Shown: one piece after another, positions 1 through 5,571 of the stretch
Numbering within the stretch: position 1 is the stretch's first letter
Layout: each line of letters begins with the position of its first letter
Assembly (NCBI GenBank): GCA_017882655.1
Contig: JADGPB010000188.1
Location: forward strand, 1 to 5,571
Source: Propionibacteriales bacterium
GTDB lineage: Bacteria > Actinomycetota > Actinomycetes > Propionibacteriales > Propionibacteriaceae
Length of the DNA stretch: 5,571 nt
Reading direction: 5' to 3'
The notes under the pieces: generated by a model
Told to the model about the DNA's origin: nothing
The model's database searches: none
The model's input: only the letters and a program-made list of their open reading frames with translations
Translations under genes and position numbers: made by a program

Positions 1-900
1 CGTCCAGGGACCGATGACGAGGTGCTGGTCGGCGCGGGCTGGTCCGCGGCGCATCGCCATGAAGTTGCGGAGCGTGCCGCCGAGGAACAGGTCGTACCAA
101 CCGGCCAGGTGGAACCCCGGCACCGCCAGGCGGCGCAGCGCAGGCTCCGGGTACTCGGCGAGTCGCCAGTAGTCGTCGTACGTGGGATGCGCGACCCATT
201 CCGCGACGTGCGCGCCCTGAGCGGCGGTGGCGAGGACGGCGGCGAGCTCCGGCAGCGTGTGCTGCGAGAGCAGCGGTGCCGGGTCGATGCCCTCCGCCAG
301 CGGGATGTCCTCACGCGGCGGCTGCCCGGCCTTGACCCGCGCGTCGTTGACGCGGTTCGCGGCCCAGTTGTACGTGCTGGCGTAGATCGGGATGCCGCCC
401 CGTCCTGCCATGTCGATGTCGGGTCGCGAGAGCGCGACCCACGGCGAGATCGAGGACAGGCTGCTCGGGTTCGCGAGCGCGGTGACGAACTGGGTCGCCG
501 ACACGTACGAGCCGCCGAAACCCATCACCTTGCCGTTGCACCAGGGCTGTTCCTTGAGCCACGACACGACATCGACGCCGTCGGTCGCCTCGGTGGCCAT
601 CCACCTGAACGTACCGCCGGAGCGGTGGGTCCCCCGGCAGTCGACGACAGCGACGGCGAACCCCGCGGCGACGACATCGTTCAGGATCAGGCCGGAGCCG
701 CCGATCGCCAGTGGTAGGGAGACCGCGGGGTCGTCGGGCAGACCGACGAGAGCAGCCGTCCCGGCCCGCTGCGCCCCGTACGGGGACCTCTGCAGCAGGA
801 CCGGGACCGGGCGATCGTCAGAGCCTTCCGGCCTCGCGATGTCACCACGCAGTACGACTCCGTCGCGGGTGGCGATGTCGACGTCCGCGGTGACGATCAC
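1..900 (-). CDS. CocE/NonD family serine hydrolase (X-Pro dipeptidyl-peptidase S15-like), partial, C-terminus beyond the window
   Basis: Reading leftward from a GTG at 900, the frame is open for 300 codons to the window edge. The protein is an alpha/beta hydrolase of the CocE/NonD family, which cleaves esters or amides; the substrate cannot be read from the sequence. Seen: RSPYG at residues 39-43 (Tyr41 matches the oxyanion-hole Tyr of cocaine esterase), VVDCRGTHRSGG at 85-96, the nucleophile motif GFGGSYVSATQF with Ser131, and AGWYD with the probable catalytic Asp270. The window ends at IGPWT, exactly where the family's GPWxH motif would supply the catalytic His. No signal peptide or membrane segment is visible, so it is probably cytosolic. 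The GTG start is chosen because it lies 11 nt after the pntB stop and 7 nt after GGGAG. The family usually has a C-terminal jelly-roll domain, which would lie off the left edge. The residue after SYV is Ser where the family usually has Gly. The family call is firm; the role is unknown. Confidence 0.9.
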   Translation of the reverse strand, partial: MIVTADVDIATRDGVVLRGDIARPEGSDDRPVPVLLQRSPYGAQRAGTAALVGLPDDPAVSLPLAIGGSGLILNDVVAAGFAVAVVDCRGTHRSGGTFRWMATEATDGVDVVSWLKEQPWCNGKVMGFGGSYVSATQFVTALANPSSLSSISPWVALSRPDIDMAGRGGIPIYASTYNWAANRVNDARVKAGQPPREDIPLAEGIDPAPLLSQHTLPELAAVLATAAQGAHVAEWVAHPTYDDYWRLAEYPEPALRRLAVPGFHLAGWYDLFLGGTLRNFMAMRRGPARADQHLVIGPWT

Positions 901-907
901 TGGTGTT

Positions 908-914
908 CTCCCTA
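908..914 (-). promoter_or_regulatory. Ribosome binding site of the hydrolase, overlapping the pntB stop codon
   Basis: On the minus strand the sequence reads TAGGGAG: the pntB stop TAG at 914-912 runs straight into GGGAG, 7 nt before the GTG start at 900. Ribosomes ending pntB would lie on this site, so translational coupling is likely (inference). It supports both the GTG start and membership of the hydrolase in the pnt operon. Confidence 0.6.
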
Positions 915-2339
915 GACTCGCGCCCTCGACAGTGCCTGGATGATGTCCTCTACCCGAACCTTGGCGTCGCCGAACAGCATTTGCGCGTTCTCGCGGAAGA
1001 ACAACGGGTTCTGCACGCCGGCGTAGCCCGCGTTCATGCTCCGCTTGAACACGATGACGTGACGAGCCTTCCACACCTCGAGGACCGGCATGCCCGCGAT
1101 CGGGCTGGTCGGGTCCTCGAGCGCGGCCGGGTTGACCGTGTCGTTCGCGCCGATGACGAGCACGACATCGGTGTCGCCGAAGTCGTCGTTGATCTCGTCC
1201 ATCTCGAGCACGATGTCGTACGGCACCTTCGCCTCGGCGAGCAGCACGTTCATGTGGCCGGGCAGACGACCGGCGACCGGGTGGATGCCGAACCGTACGG
1301 TGATGCCCATCGCCCGCAGCTTGGTCGTGAGCTCGGCCACCGGGTACTGGGCCTGCGCGACCGCCATCCCGTACCCGGGCGTGATGATCACGCTGTGCGC
1401 CTCCTCGAGGAGCTCCGCAGCGCCCTCGGCGGTGATCTCGCGGTGCTCGCCGTAGTCGACGGCGGGTCCGGTGATCTGGCCGTCAGAGCCGAAGCCGCCG
1501 GCGATCACGGAGAGGAACGACCGGTTCATGGCCTTGCACATGATGAAGCTCAGGTACGCACCGGACGAGCCAACGAGCGCGCCCGTGATGATCAGCAGGT
1601 CGTTGTTGAGCATGAAGCCCGCGGCCGCTGCGGCCCAGCCGGAGTACGAGTTCAGCATCGACACGACCACCGGCATGTCACCGCCGCCGATCGAGGCGAC
1701 GAGGTGCAGGCCGAGTGCCAGGGCGATGACCGTCATGAGGATGAGCAGCCACGGAGCCGGCGACATCACGAACCACACGGTGAGGCCGAGGAACGCGACG
1801 ATGGCACCGAGGTTGATGTAGTTGTGACCCGGCAGCATGAGCGGCGCGGACTTCATCCGAGCGCTCAGCTTGAGGAACGCGATGATCGACCCGGTGAACG
1901 TCACGGCACCGATGAAGACACCGATGAAGACCTCGGCGAGATGGACCTTGTCGCCAGTCCCCATGTCGGACAGGTATGAGTTGTAGCCGACCAGTACGGC
2001 AGCGAGACCGACGAAGCTGTGCAGCATCGCGATGAGCTCGGGCATGCCGGTCATCTCGACCTTCTTGGCCCGCCAGATACCAATGGCTGCGCCGATGAGG
2101 ACGGCCACGAGGATCAGTCCGAGGGCCGGCAGGCCGGTACCCGGGCGATCCTGGGCGGCGTTGACCGCGTTGATGCCGATGACCGCGCCGAGCACGGTGA
2201 TGACCAACGCGATGCCCATGCCGATGATGCCGTAGGTGTTGCCGGACTTGGCCGACTCGTGCTTGCTGAGCCCGGCGAGGGCGAGGATGAACGCCAGTCC
2301 CGCGATGATGTACGAGCCTTGGATCAGGGTCATGCTCAT
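912..2339 (-). CDS. pntB: NAD(P) transhydrogenase, beta subunit (PntB), proton-translocating
   Basis: This 475-residue protein has the full family length. It carries most of the membrane domain (dII) and the NADP(H)-binding domain (dIII) of the energy-linked transhydrogenase, which couples inward proton flow to hydride transfer from NADH to NADP+. About nine hydrophobic helices fill residues 4-271. His107 in AMLHSFVGLAA corresponds to the proton-path His91 of the E. coli subunit, and Asp221 and Asn230 in the DMPVVVSMLNSYSGW block match E. coli Asp213 and Asn222. dIII begins near residue 290, with the fingerprint PGYGMAVAQAQ at 321-331, IGANDTVNPAA at 396-406, and KRS at 432-434, which fits recognition of the NADP 2'-phosphate. 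The loop near residues 55-72 is longer than in E. coli. The first ATG is preferred over the next one, two codons later, because GGAGG lies 9 nt upstream of it. The gene starts 3 nt after the pntA stop. Identification is by recalled family sequence and is very secure. Confidence 0.98.
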   Translation of the reverse strand: MSMTLIQGSYIIAGLAFILALAGLSKHESAKSGNTYGIIGMGIALVITVLGAVIGINAVNAAQDRPGTGLPALGLILVAVLIGAAIGIWRAKKVEMTGMPELIAMLHSFVGLAAVLVGYNSYLSDMGTGDKVHLAEVFIGVFIGAVTFTGSIIAFLKLSARMKSAPLMLPGHNYINLGAIVAFLGLTVWFVMSPAPWLLILMTVIALALGLHLVASIGGGDMPVVVSMLNSYSGWAAAAAGFMLNNDLLIITGALVGSSGAYLSFIMCKAMNRSFLSVIAGGFGSDGQITGPAVDYGEHREITAEGAAELLEEAHSVIITPGYGMAVAQAQYPVAELTTKLRAMGITVRFGIHPVAGRLPGHMNVLLAEAKVPYDIVLEMDEINDDFGDTDVVLVIGANDTVNPAALEDPTSPIAGMPVLEVWKARHVIVFKRSMNAGYAGVQNPLFFRENAQMLFGDAKVRVEDIIQALSRARV

Positions 2340-2342
2340 GGG

Positions 2343-3884
2343 TCAGGCCCTCCTGAACATGGCGAGCATCCGCTGGGTCACGGTGAAGCCGCCGAAGACA
2401 TTGATGCTGGCGAGAAGGATGCCGAGGAAGGCAAGCACGCCCACGACGACGCTGGTGTTTGCCACGCCGATCTGGAGCAGGGCGCCCACGACGATGATCC
2501 CGGAGATAGCGTTCGTCACGCTCATCAGCGGAGTGTGCAGCGCGTGGTGCACGTTGCCGATGACGTAGTAGCCGATGACCACGCTGAGCATGAACACCAT
2601 GAAGTGGCCGAGGAACGACTCGGGCGAGACCCAGAACAGTGCGAGGAAAGCCGCGGCGCAGACCGACAGGAGCGTGATGTTCCGTGCCGGGCTGGCCTTC
2701 TTCTTCTCCTTCACCGGTGTCGGTGGCGGTGGAGCCGCCACGGCGACCGGTGCGGCGGAGACCTGCACGGGGGGCGGCGGCCAGAGCAGCTCGCCATCCT
2801 TCGCGACGGTCATGCCGCGTACGACGACGTCGTCCATGTCGAGGACCAGCTCGCCGTCCTTGGCGGGTGTGACCAGCTTCATCAGGTTGACGATGTTCGT
2901 GCCGAACAGCTGCGAGGCCTGGGTGGGGAGACGGCCCGCGAGGTCGGTGTAGCCGATGATCTTCACGCCGTTCGCGGTGACGACCATCTTGTCGGCGACT
3001 GCCCCCTCGACGTTGCCGCCGTTGGCGGCGGCCATGTCGACGATGACGGATCCGGGCTTCATCGACGCCACCATCTCGCCGGTGATCAGCCGGGGTGCCG
3101 GCTTGCCCGGGATGAGTGCGGTCGTGACGATGATGTCGACGTCGGGAGCCTGCTCCGCGTACATGCGAGCGGCCGCCGTGTTGAAGTCGTCGGACATCTC
3201 CTTGGCGTAGCCGTCAGCCGAGACCTGCTGGTCGGCTGACCGGACCGAGACGAAGTCGGCGCCCATCGACTCGACCTGCTCGGCGACCTCGGGGCGCGCA
3301 TCGGTCGCGCGCACGATCGCGCCCAGCGACATGGCCGTACCGATCGCTGCGAGACCGGCGACTCCAGCACCGACGACGAAGACCTTGGCGGGCGGAACCT
3401 TTCCGGCTGCCGTCACCTGTCCGGTGAAGAACGAGCCGAACTCATGGGCCGCCTCGATGATCGCGCGGTAGCCGGCGATGTTGCCCATGCTCGAGAGCAC
3501 GTCGAGTGCCTGAGCGCGCGAGATGCGCGGTACGGCATCCATCGCCATTCCGGTCACTCCAGCGGCGACCAGCGACGCTACGAGGTCGGGGTCGAGCCGC
3601 GGCGCGAGCAGGCTGATCAGCGTCGTGCCCTTGGCGAGCCGGCCGATCTCGGCCCGCGTCGGCGCGTTGATCTTCGTGACGATGTCGGACTTCCACACCG
3701 CCGCGCCCTTGACGATCGTGGCGCCTTCGGCGGCGTACGCCGCATCGGGATAGCTGGCGGCCTCGCCGGCTCCTGACTGGACGACGACCTCGTAGCCCAG
3801 TCCGCGGAGCTGGGAAACGGTCTTCGGTGTCGCGGCCACGCGCCTCTCGCCGGCCTGCGACTCCTTCGGAATCCCGATCTTCAT
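2343..3884 (-). CDS. pntA: NAD(P) transhydrogenase, alpha subunit (PntA), proton-translocating
   Basis: This 513-residue protein carries the soluble NAD(H)-binding domain (dI) and the first four helices of the membrane domain in one chain, like the roughly 510-residue E. coli subunit. The N-terminus MKIGIPKES is typical of this family and of alanine dehydrogenases. The RQD loop is complete (Arg120, Gln125, Asp128, Ser131). The Rossmann nucleotide motif is VGAGVAG at 171-177, with Asp195 at the end of the second strand fitting binding of the NAD ribose. TTALIPGKPAP (254-264) and GYTDLAGRLPTQ (311-322) are also conserved. Residues 369-400 form a Pro/Ala-rich linker ending in KEKKK. Four membrane helices follow at about 402-420, 424-445, 450-472 and 476-499, and include HALHTPLMSVTNAISG. 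The ATG at 3884 has AGGAGGG 4-5 nt upstream and gives the family N-terminus. The frame stays open further upstream to about 4502, but that part is unrelated to the family and lies antisense to the next gene. Confidence 0.98.
   Translation of the reverse strand: MKIGIPKESQAGERRVAATPKTVSQLRGLGYEVVVQSGAGEAASYPDAAYAAEGATIVKGAAVWKSDIVTKINAPTRAEIGRLAKGTTLISLLAPRLDPDLVASLVAAGVTGMAMDAVPRISRAQALDVLSSMGNIAGYRAIIEAAHEFGSFFTGQVTAAGKVPPAKVFVVGAGVAGLAAIGTAMSLGAIVRATDARPEVAEQVESMGADFVSVRSADQQVSADGYAKEMSDDFNTAAARMYAEQAPDVDIIVTTALIPGKPAPRLITGEMVASMKPGSVIVDMAAANGGNVEGAVADKMVVTANGVKIIGYTDLAGRLPTQASQLFGTNIVNLMKLVTPAKDGELVLDMDDVVVRGMTVAKDGELLWPPPPVQVSAAPVAVAAPPPPTPVKEKKKASPARNITLLSVCAAAFLALFWVSPESFLGHFMVFMLSVVIGYYVIGNVHHALHTPLMSVTNAISGIIVVGALLQIGVANTSVVVGVLAFLGILLASINVFGGFTVTQRMLAMFRRA
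2348..2354 (-). promoter_or_regulatory. Ribosome binding site of pntB inside the end of pntA
   Basis: AGGAGGG on the minus strand lies within the last codons of pntA, 8-9 nt before the ATG at 2339. It favours that ATG over the in-frame ATG at 2333. With only 3 nt between the genes, coupled translation giving matched alpha and beta subunit amounts is likely (inference). Confidence 0.75.
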
Positions 3885-3888
3885 GCGT

Positions 3889-3895
3889 CCCTCCT
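3889..3895 (-). promoter_or_regulatory. Strong ribosome binding site of pntA
   Basis: AGGAGGG on the minus strand ends 4 nt before the ATG at 3884. It fixes the pntA start and rules out the longer upstream reading, which has no family similarity. Confidence 0.8.
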
Positions 3896-3932
3896 GGGCG
3901 CCGATCAGACCTCGGCGTCCTATGCGCGAGTC

Positions 3933-3938
3933 ACGATA
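3933..3938 (-). promoter_or_regulatory. Possible -10 element of the pntA-pntB-hydrolase operon
   Basis: On the minus strand the hexamer TATCGT fits the actinobacterial TANNNT -10 pattern, about 50 nt before the pntA start. The -35 position with a 17-nt spacer reads TCTCGT, a poor match, so this is a candidate only. Confidence 0.3.
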
Positions 3939-4009
3939 GCGAAAACGTCTTGACGACGAGACACCGGGGTCGTTCAACGTTCCACGGCTAGACGCGCGGG
4001 GTGCTGCCC

Positions 4010-4019
4010 GGTCCGGACC
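4010..4019. repeat. Perfect 10-bp palindrome GGTCCGGACC, possible operator
   Basis: The sequence GGTCCGGACC is its own reverse complement. It sits just upstream of a -10-like TAGCCT and 69 nt before the membrane-protein start, a position where a repressor could act. A short GC-only palindrome can arise by chance in DNA this GC-rich, so the regulatory role is speculative. Confidence 0.25.
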
Positions 4020-4022
4020 CAG

Positions 4023-4028
4023 TAGCCT
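4023..4028 (+). promoter_or_regulatory. Possible -10 element of the PQ-loop gene
   Basis: TAGCCT fits the loose TANNNT pattern of the actinobacterial main sigma factor and would give a leader of roughly 50 nt before the ATG at 4089. No good -35 is present at 16-18 nt upstream. Candidate only. Confidence 0.25.
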
Positions 4029-4088
4029 GAATCCACAATCTCCCGTCTGGAGCCTTGTGTTCGTGCGCCCTCTGAGTCCCCCACAGCG

Positions 4089-4721
4089 ATGACAGCGGCC
4101 GTCGCCCTCGGTTGGCTCGCCGTCGTCATCAACACGACGATGGGGCTGCCCCAGCTCTTCCGCCTGGTGAGGACGCGGAACGTCGAGGGTGTCTCGTTGA
4201 CGGCCTGGCGGTTGATCCTGGCGATGAACCTGGCCTGGACCGCCCACGGCATCCGCATCTCTCAGATGCCGTTGATCGTCACCAACGTGCTGGGCCCGCT
4301 GACCACCGTGCCGATCCTGTACCTGTTGGCTCGAGCCTCGGGGCGCAAGATGCTGCCGACGCTGATGCCGGGCCTGGTGTTTGCCGCGGCCGCCATCGGC
4401 GTCGACCTGGCGTTCGGTTCCGCTGCGTACGGCGTGGCGGCGGTCGGACTGGCCGTCATCGCCACCGTGGGTCAGAGCCTCGAGCTGATCCGCGCGCCCC
4501 ACGTACGAGGCGTGGCGACGCTCTTCATGGTGCTCGCGGTGGTCAACCAGCTCGTCTGGCTGGGCTGGGCGCTTCTCGTCGCGGATCCCGGGTCGAGGAT
4601 CTCCGCGACCAGCATGGCTTCCATGGCGGCGTTCAACCTCGTCTGGTACGTCCTGCGCCGCCTCGGACTTCGCGCGTTCTTCCCGGTCGCCGTCCTCGAA
4701 CCCGACGTCGTCGGCCGCTAG
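4089..4721 (+). CDS. SWEET-like PQ-loop membrane protein with two repeats (putative sugar transporter)
   Basis: This 210-residue, strongly hydrophobic protein has about seven helices (near residues 3-23, 37-57, 60-82, 88-108, 111-134, 141-163 and 170-190). That gives the 3+1+3 layout of full-length SWEET carriers rather than the single three-helix unit of typical bacterial SemiSWEETs. Repeat 1 has a classic PQ-loop motif, GLPQLFRLVRTRNVEGVS (19-36). Repeat 2 carries a degenerate copy, TVGQSLELIRAPHVRGVA (126-143), in which the Pro is replaced by Gly128. Trp50 and Asn66 have the same 16-residue spacing as the sugar-pocket Trp/Asn pair of SemiSWEETs; Trp157 and Asn183 may be the second pair, with a longer loop between them. 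SWEET-family members move sugars down their gradient, but other PQ-loop proteins carry amino acids or have other roles, so the substrate is uncertain. The ATG is the first start after an in-frame stop at 4023, but no clear ribosome binding site precedes it. The neighbouring alpha-galactosidase mildly favours a sugar substrate. Confidence 0.85.
   Translation: MTAAVALGWLAVVINTTMGLPQLFRLVRTRNVEGVSLTAWRLILAMNLAWTAHGIRISQMPLIVTNVLGPLTTVPILYLLARASGRKMLPTLMPGLVFAAAAIGVDLAFGSAAYGVAAVGLAVIATVGQSLELIRAPHVRGVATLFMVLAVVNQLVWLGWALLVADPGSRISATSMASMAAFNLVWYVLRRLGLRAFFPVAVLEPDVVGR
4718..4721. other. Overlapping convergent stop codons (CTAG)
   Basis: The four bases CTAG hold the TAG stop of the rightward membrane-protein gene (4719-4721) and the TAG stop of the leftward alpha-galactosidase (4720-4718). 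There is no intergenic space, so any terminator must lie inside the opposing coding region. Confidence 0.9.
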
Positions 4722-5571
4722 CAGGCCCTCAGCACGTACAGCAGGACCTGGTCCGGGTTCACCGGCGGGTCGATGAGACCGACGCGGTCCAGCACACGCC
4801 CGGGCACGGTGATCGAGATCTCTCCCTCAGGCCATGAGGTCCGGCGACGCCCGAGGTCGGGCCCCCACCACGCGGGGATCCGGAGACCCGACGGCGACTG
4901 GCCGATCATGACGGGCTCCACGCGGTAGCGGCGCTCCGGGTCCAGGCCCGGGAACCGCAGGCGGCCGCGTTGGACAACCGTCGGCCGGCCCACGGAGGCG
5001 AAGGAGAACAGGGCAACGGAGCGGTCAGCTGAGACCACGCCCTTGGCTATCTCGCTGTCGTCGGTGTCGACCCGGACCACCGTCCCGGTCCCGAGCAGGT
5101 CGCGCCACTCCTTGTAGAACGCGATCCAGGCCGCCAGGTCCGTACGGTCGGCCTCGCTCGCCTGTCGAAGGTCCCATTCGATCCCGAGGTGTCCGAAGAT
5201 CGCGGTCGCGGCGCGGAAGCCGAGGTCGTGCGACCGTCCGGTGGTGTGGGAGATCGCGGCGGCAATATGGGACCCCATGAGCTCCGGCGGCAACAGCTGG
5301 CCGGTCCAGAGCAGCATGTGCTGGCGGTCGTGCGGGTCGATGCAGTCGGACACCCAGACCCGGTCCGTACGTTCCAGGATGCCGAGGTCGACCCGGGCTC
5401 CACCGGATGAGCACGACTCGATCTCGATCCCCGGATGGGCAGCCTTGATCTCGTCCATGAGCCGGTACACAGCCAGGGTCTGCGCATGCACGCCAGGTTG
5501 CCCGAACGGCTGCGTACCGGCGCCGACGAGGTCGCGGTTGTGGTCCCCCTTGAGGTAGCTGATGGCGTACT
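4718..5571 (-). CDS. GH36 alpha-galactosidase, C-terminal part; N-terminus beyond the window
   Basis: The frame is open from the right edge (first full codon at 5569) to TAG at 4718, giving the last 283 residues. It belongs to glycoside hydrolase family 36, retaining enzymes that release alpha-1,6-linked galactose from melibiose, raffinose and similar sugars. Numbering from the first visible residue, the nucleophile motif is YLKGDHNR with Asp9. Next come the conserved PGVHAQTLAVYRLMDE (25-40) and ESCSSGGARVDLG (51-63), then VWVSD with Asp75 as the probable acid/base. The 66-residue spacing of Asp9 to Asp75 equals that of Asp482 and Asp548 in the Lactobacillus acidophilus enzyme. The rest completes the barrel (HTTGRSHDLGFRAATAIFGH, 107-126) and forms a C-terminal beta domain to the end. 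One oddity is Gly8 in place of the almost invariant Trp of KWD. Family members are usually about 700 residues, so more than half lies off the right edge. No signal sequence can be judged. Its start, promoter and operon partners are not visible. Confidence 0.95.
   Translation of the reverse strand, partial: YAISYLKGDHNRDLVGAGTQPFGQPGVHAQTLAVYRLMDEIKAAHPGIEIESCSSGGARVDLGILERTDRVWVSDCIDPHDRQHMLLWTGQLLPPELMGSHIAAAISHTTGRSHDLGFRAATAIFGHLGIEWDLRQASEADRTDLAAWIAFYKEWRDLLGTGTVVRVDTDDSEIAKGVVSADRSVALFSFASVGRPTVVQRGRLRFPGLDPERRYRVEPVMIGQSPSGLRIPAWWGPDLGRRRTSWPEGEISITVPGRVLDRVGLIDPPVNPDQVLLYVLRAC

Larger units (their letters stand above)
3885..4088. other. Divergent intergenic region between pntA and the PQ-loop gene
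   Basis: This 204-bp spacer is the only substantial non-coding stretch in the window. It must hold the start signals of both the leftward pnt operon and the rightward membrane-protein gene. It contains a weak -10-like hexamer on each strand, an imperfect palindrome around 3946-3955 (CGTC-TT-GACG), an AACGTT at 3976-3981 and a perfect 10-bp palindrome at 4010-4019. I see no convincing -35 elements, no riboswitch-like structure and no credible small gene. Confidence 0.6.

Noticed and set aside
22..943. Rightward open frames opposite the hydrolase
   Set aside because: The minus-strand reading shows a coherent CocE/NonD protein with its catalytic motifs; the plus-strand frames show none.
1618..1636. 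A GCGGCCGC-containing, GC-rich inverted repeat
   Set aside because: It encodes the Ala-rich stretch GWAAAAAGF of a conserved PntB helix, so codon composition explains it.
903..1979. A long rightward open frame antisense to pntB
   Set aside because: Its composition is dominated by His, Asp, Arg, Glu and Val with no domain pattern, as expected opposite a high-GC gene; the minus strand is clearly PntB.
2019..3239. A long rightward open frame of about 400 residues across the pntA-pntB junction
   Set aside because: Same Asp/His/Arg-rich shadow composition, and it crosses two unambiguous genes on the other strand.
3885..4502. An N-terminal extension of pntA giving a protein of about 719 residues
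   Set aside because: The extra 206 residues are low-complexity Arg/His/Gly-rich sequence antisense to the PQ-loop gene, whereas MKIGIPKES at 3884 is the family N-terminus and has a strong ribosome binding site.
4112..4837. A second rightward frame of about 240 residues overlapping the PQ-loop gene
   Set aside because: It is Arg/Gly/Asp-rich without helices or motifs and runs through the convergent stop codons into the alpha-galactosidase.
5025..5487. Alternative leftward frames within the alpha-galactosidase
   Set aside because: Out of frame with the GH36 motifs and very rich in Arg, Ser and Pro, typical of shifted high-GC coding sequence.
5489..5491. GTG at 5491 as the true start of the alpha-galactosidase
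   Set aside because: The frame continues upstream to the window edge and encodes the nucleophile motif, so this GTG is an internal valine codon.

Overview
This window is GC-rich DNA, dense in genes and with strong AGGAGG ribosome binding sites. Codon use (third positions nearly all G or C) and protein sequences suggest a high-GC actinomycete, possibly of the Nocardioidaceae. That placement is inference, because no rRNA or other marker gene is present. I found no RNA gene, CRISPR array, insertion sequence, integrase or phage gene.

Layout: three genes run leftward from about 3884 to the left edge as a tight probable operon. They are pntA (2343-3884), pntB (912-2339) and a CocE/NonD-type serine hydrolase (1-900, cut by the window edge). 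The gaps are 3 nt and 11 nt, and each downstream gene has its ribosome binding site in or against the end of the gene before it. PntA and PntB form the membrane-bound, proton-translocating NAD(P) transhydrogenase, which uses the proton gradient to move hydride from NADH to NADP+ and so supplies NADPH. The hydrolase is an esterase or amidase of the X-Pro dipeptidyl-peptidase/cocaine esterase family. Its link to the transhydrogenase is positional only.

A 204-bp spacer (3885-4088) separates pntA from a divergent rightward gene (4089-4721). That gene encodes a seven-helix PQ-loop membrane protein with the 3+1+3 layout of a full-length SWEET-type sugar carrier. It meets a leftward GH36 alpha-galactosidase (4718-5571, 5' end outside the window) tail to tail, and the two stop codons share the four bases CTAG. 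A putative sugar carrier beside an alpha-galactoside hydrolase hints at a carbohydrate-use neighbourhood, but the two are on opposite strands and are not co-transcribed.

Most of the window is recognisable metabolic gene content, and I see no clear new system. The points most worth a second look are a Trp-to-Gly change next to the catalytic nucleophile of the alpha-galactosidase, the tandem-repeat SWEET-like protein in a bacterium, and the hydrolase coupled to pntAB.
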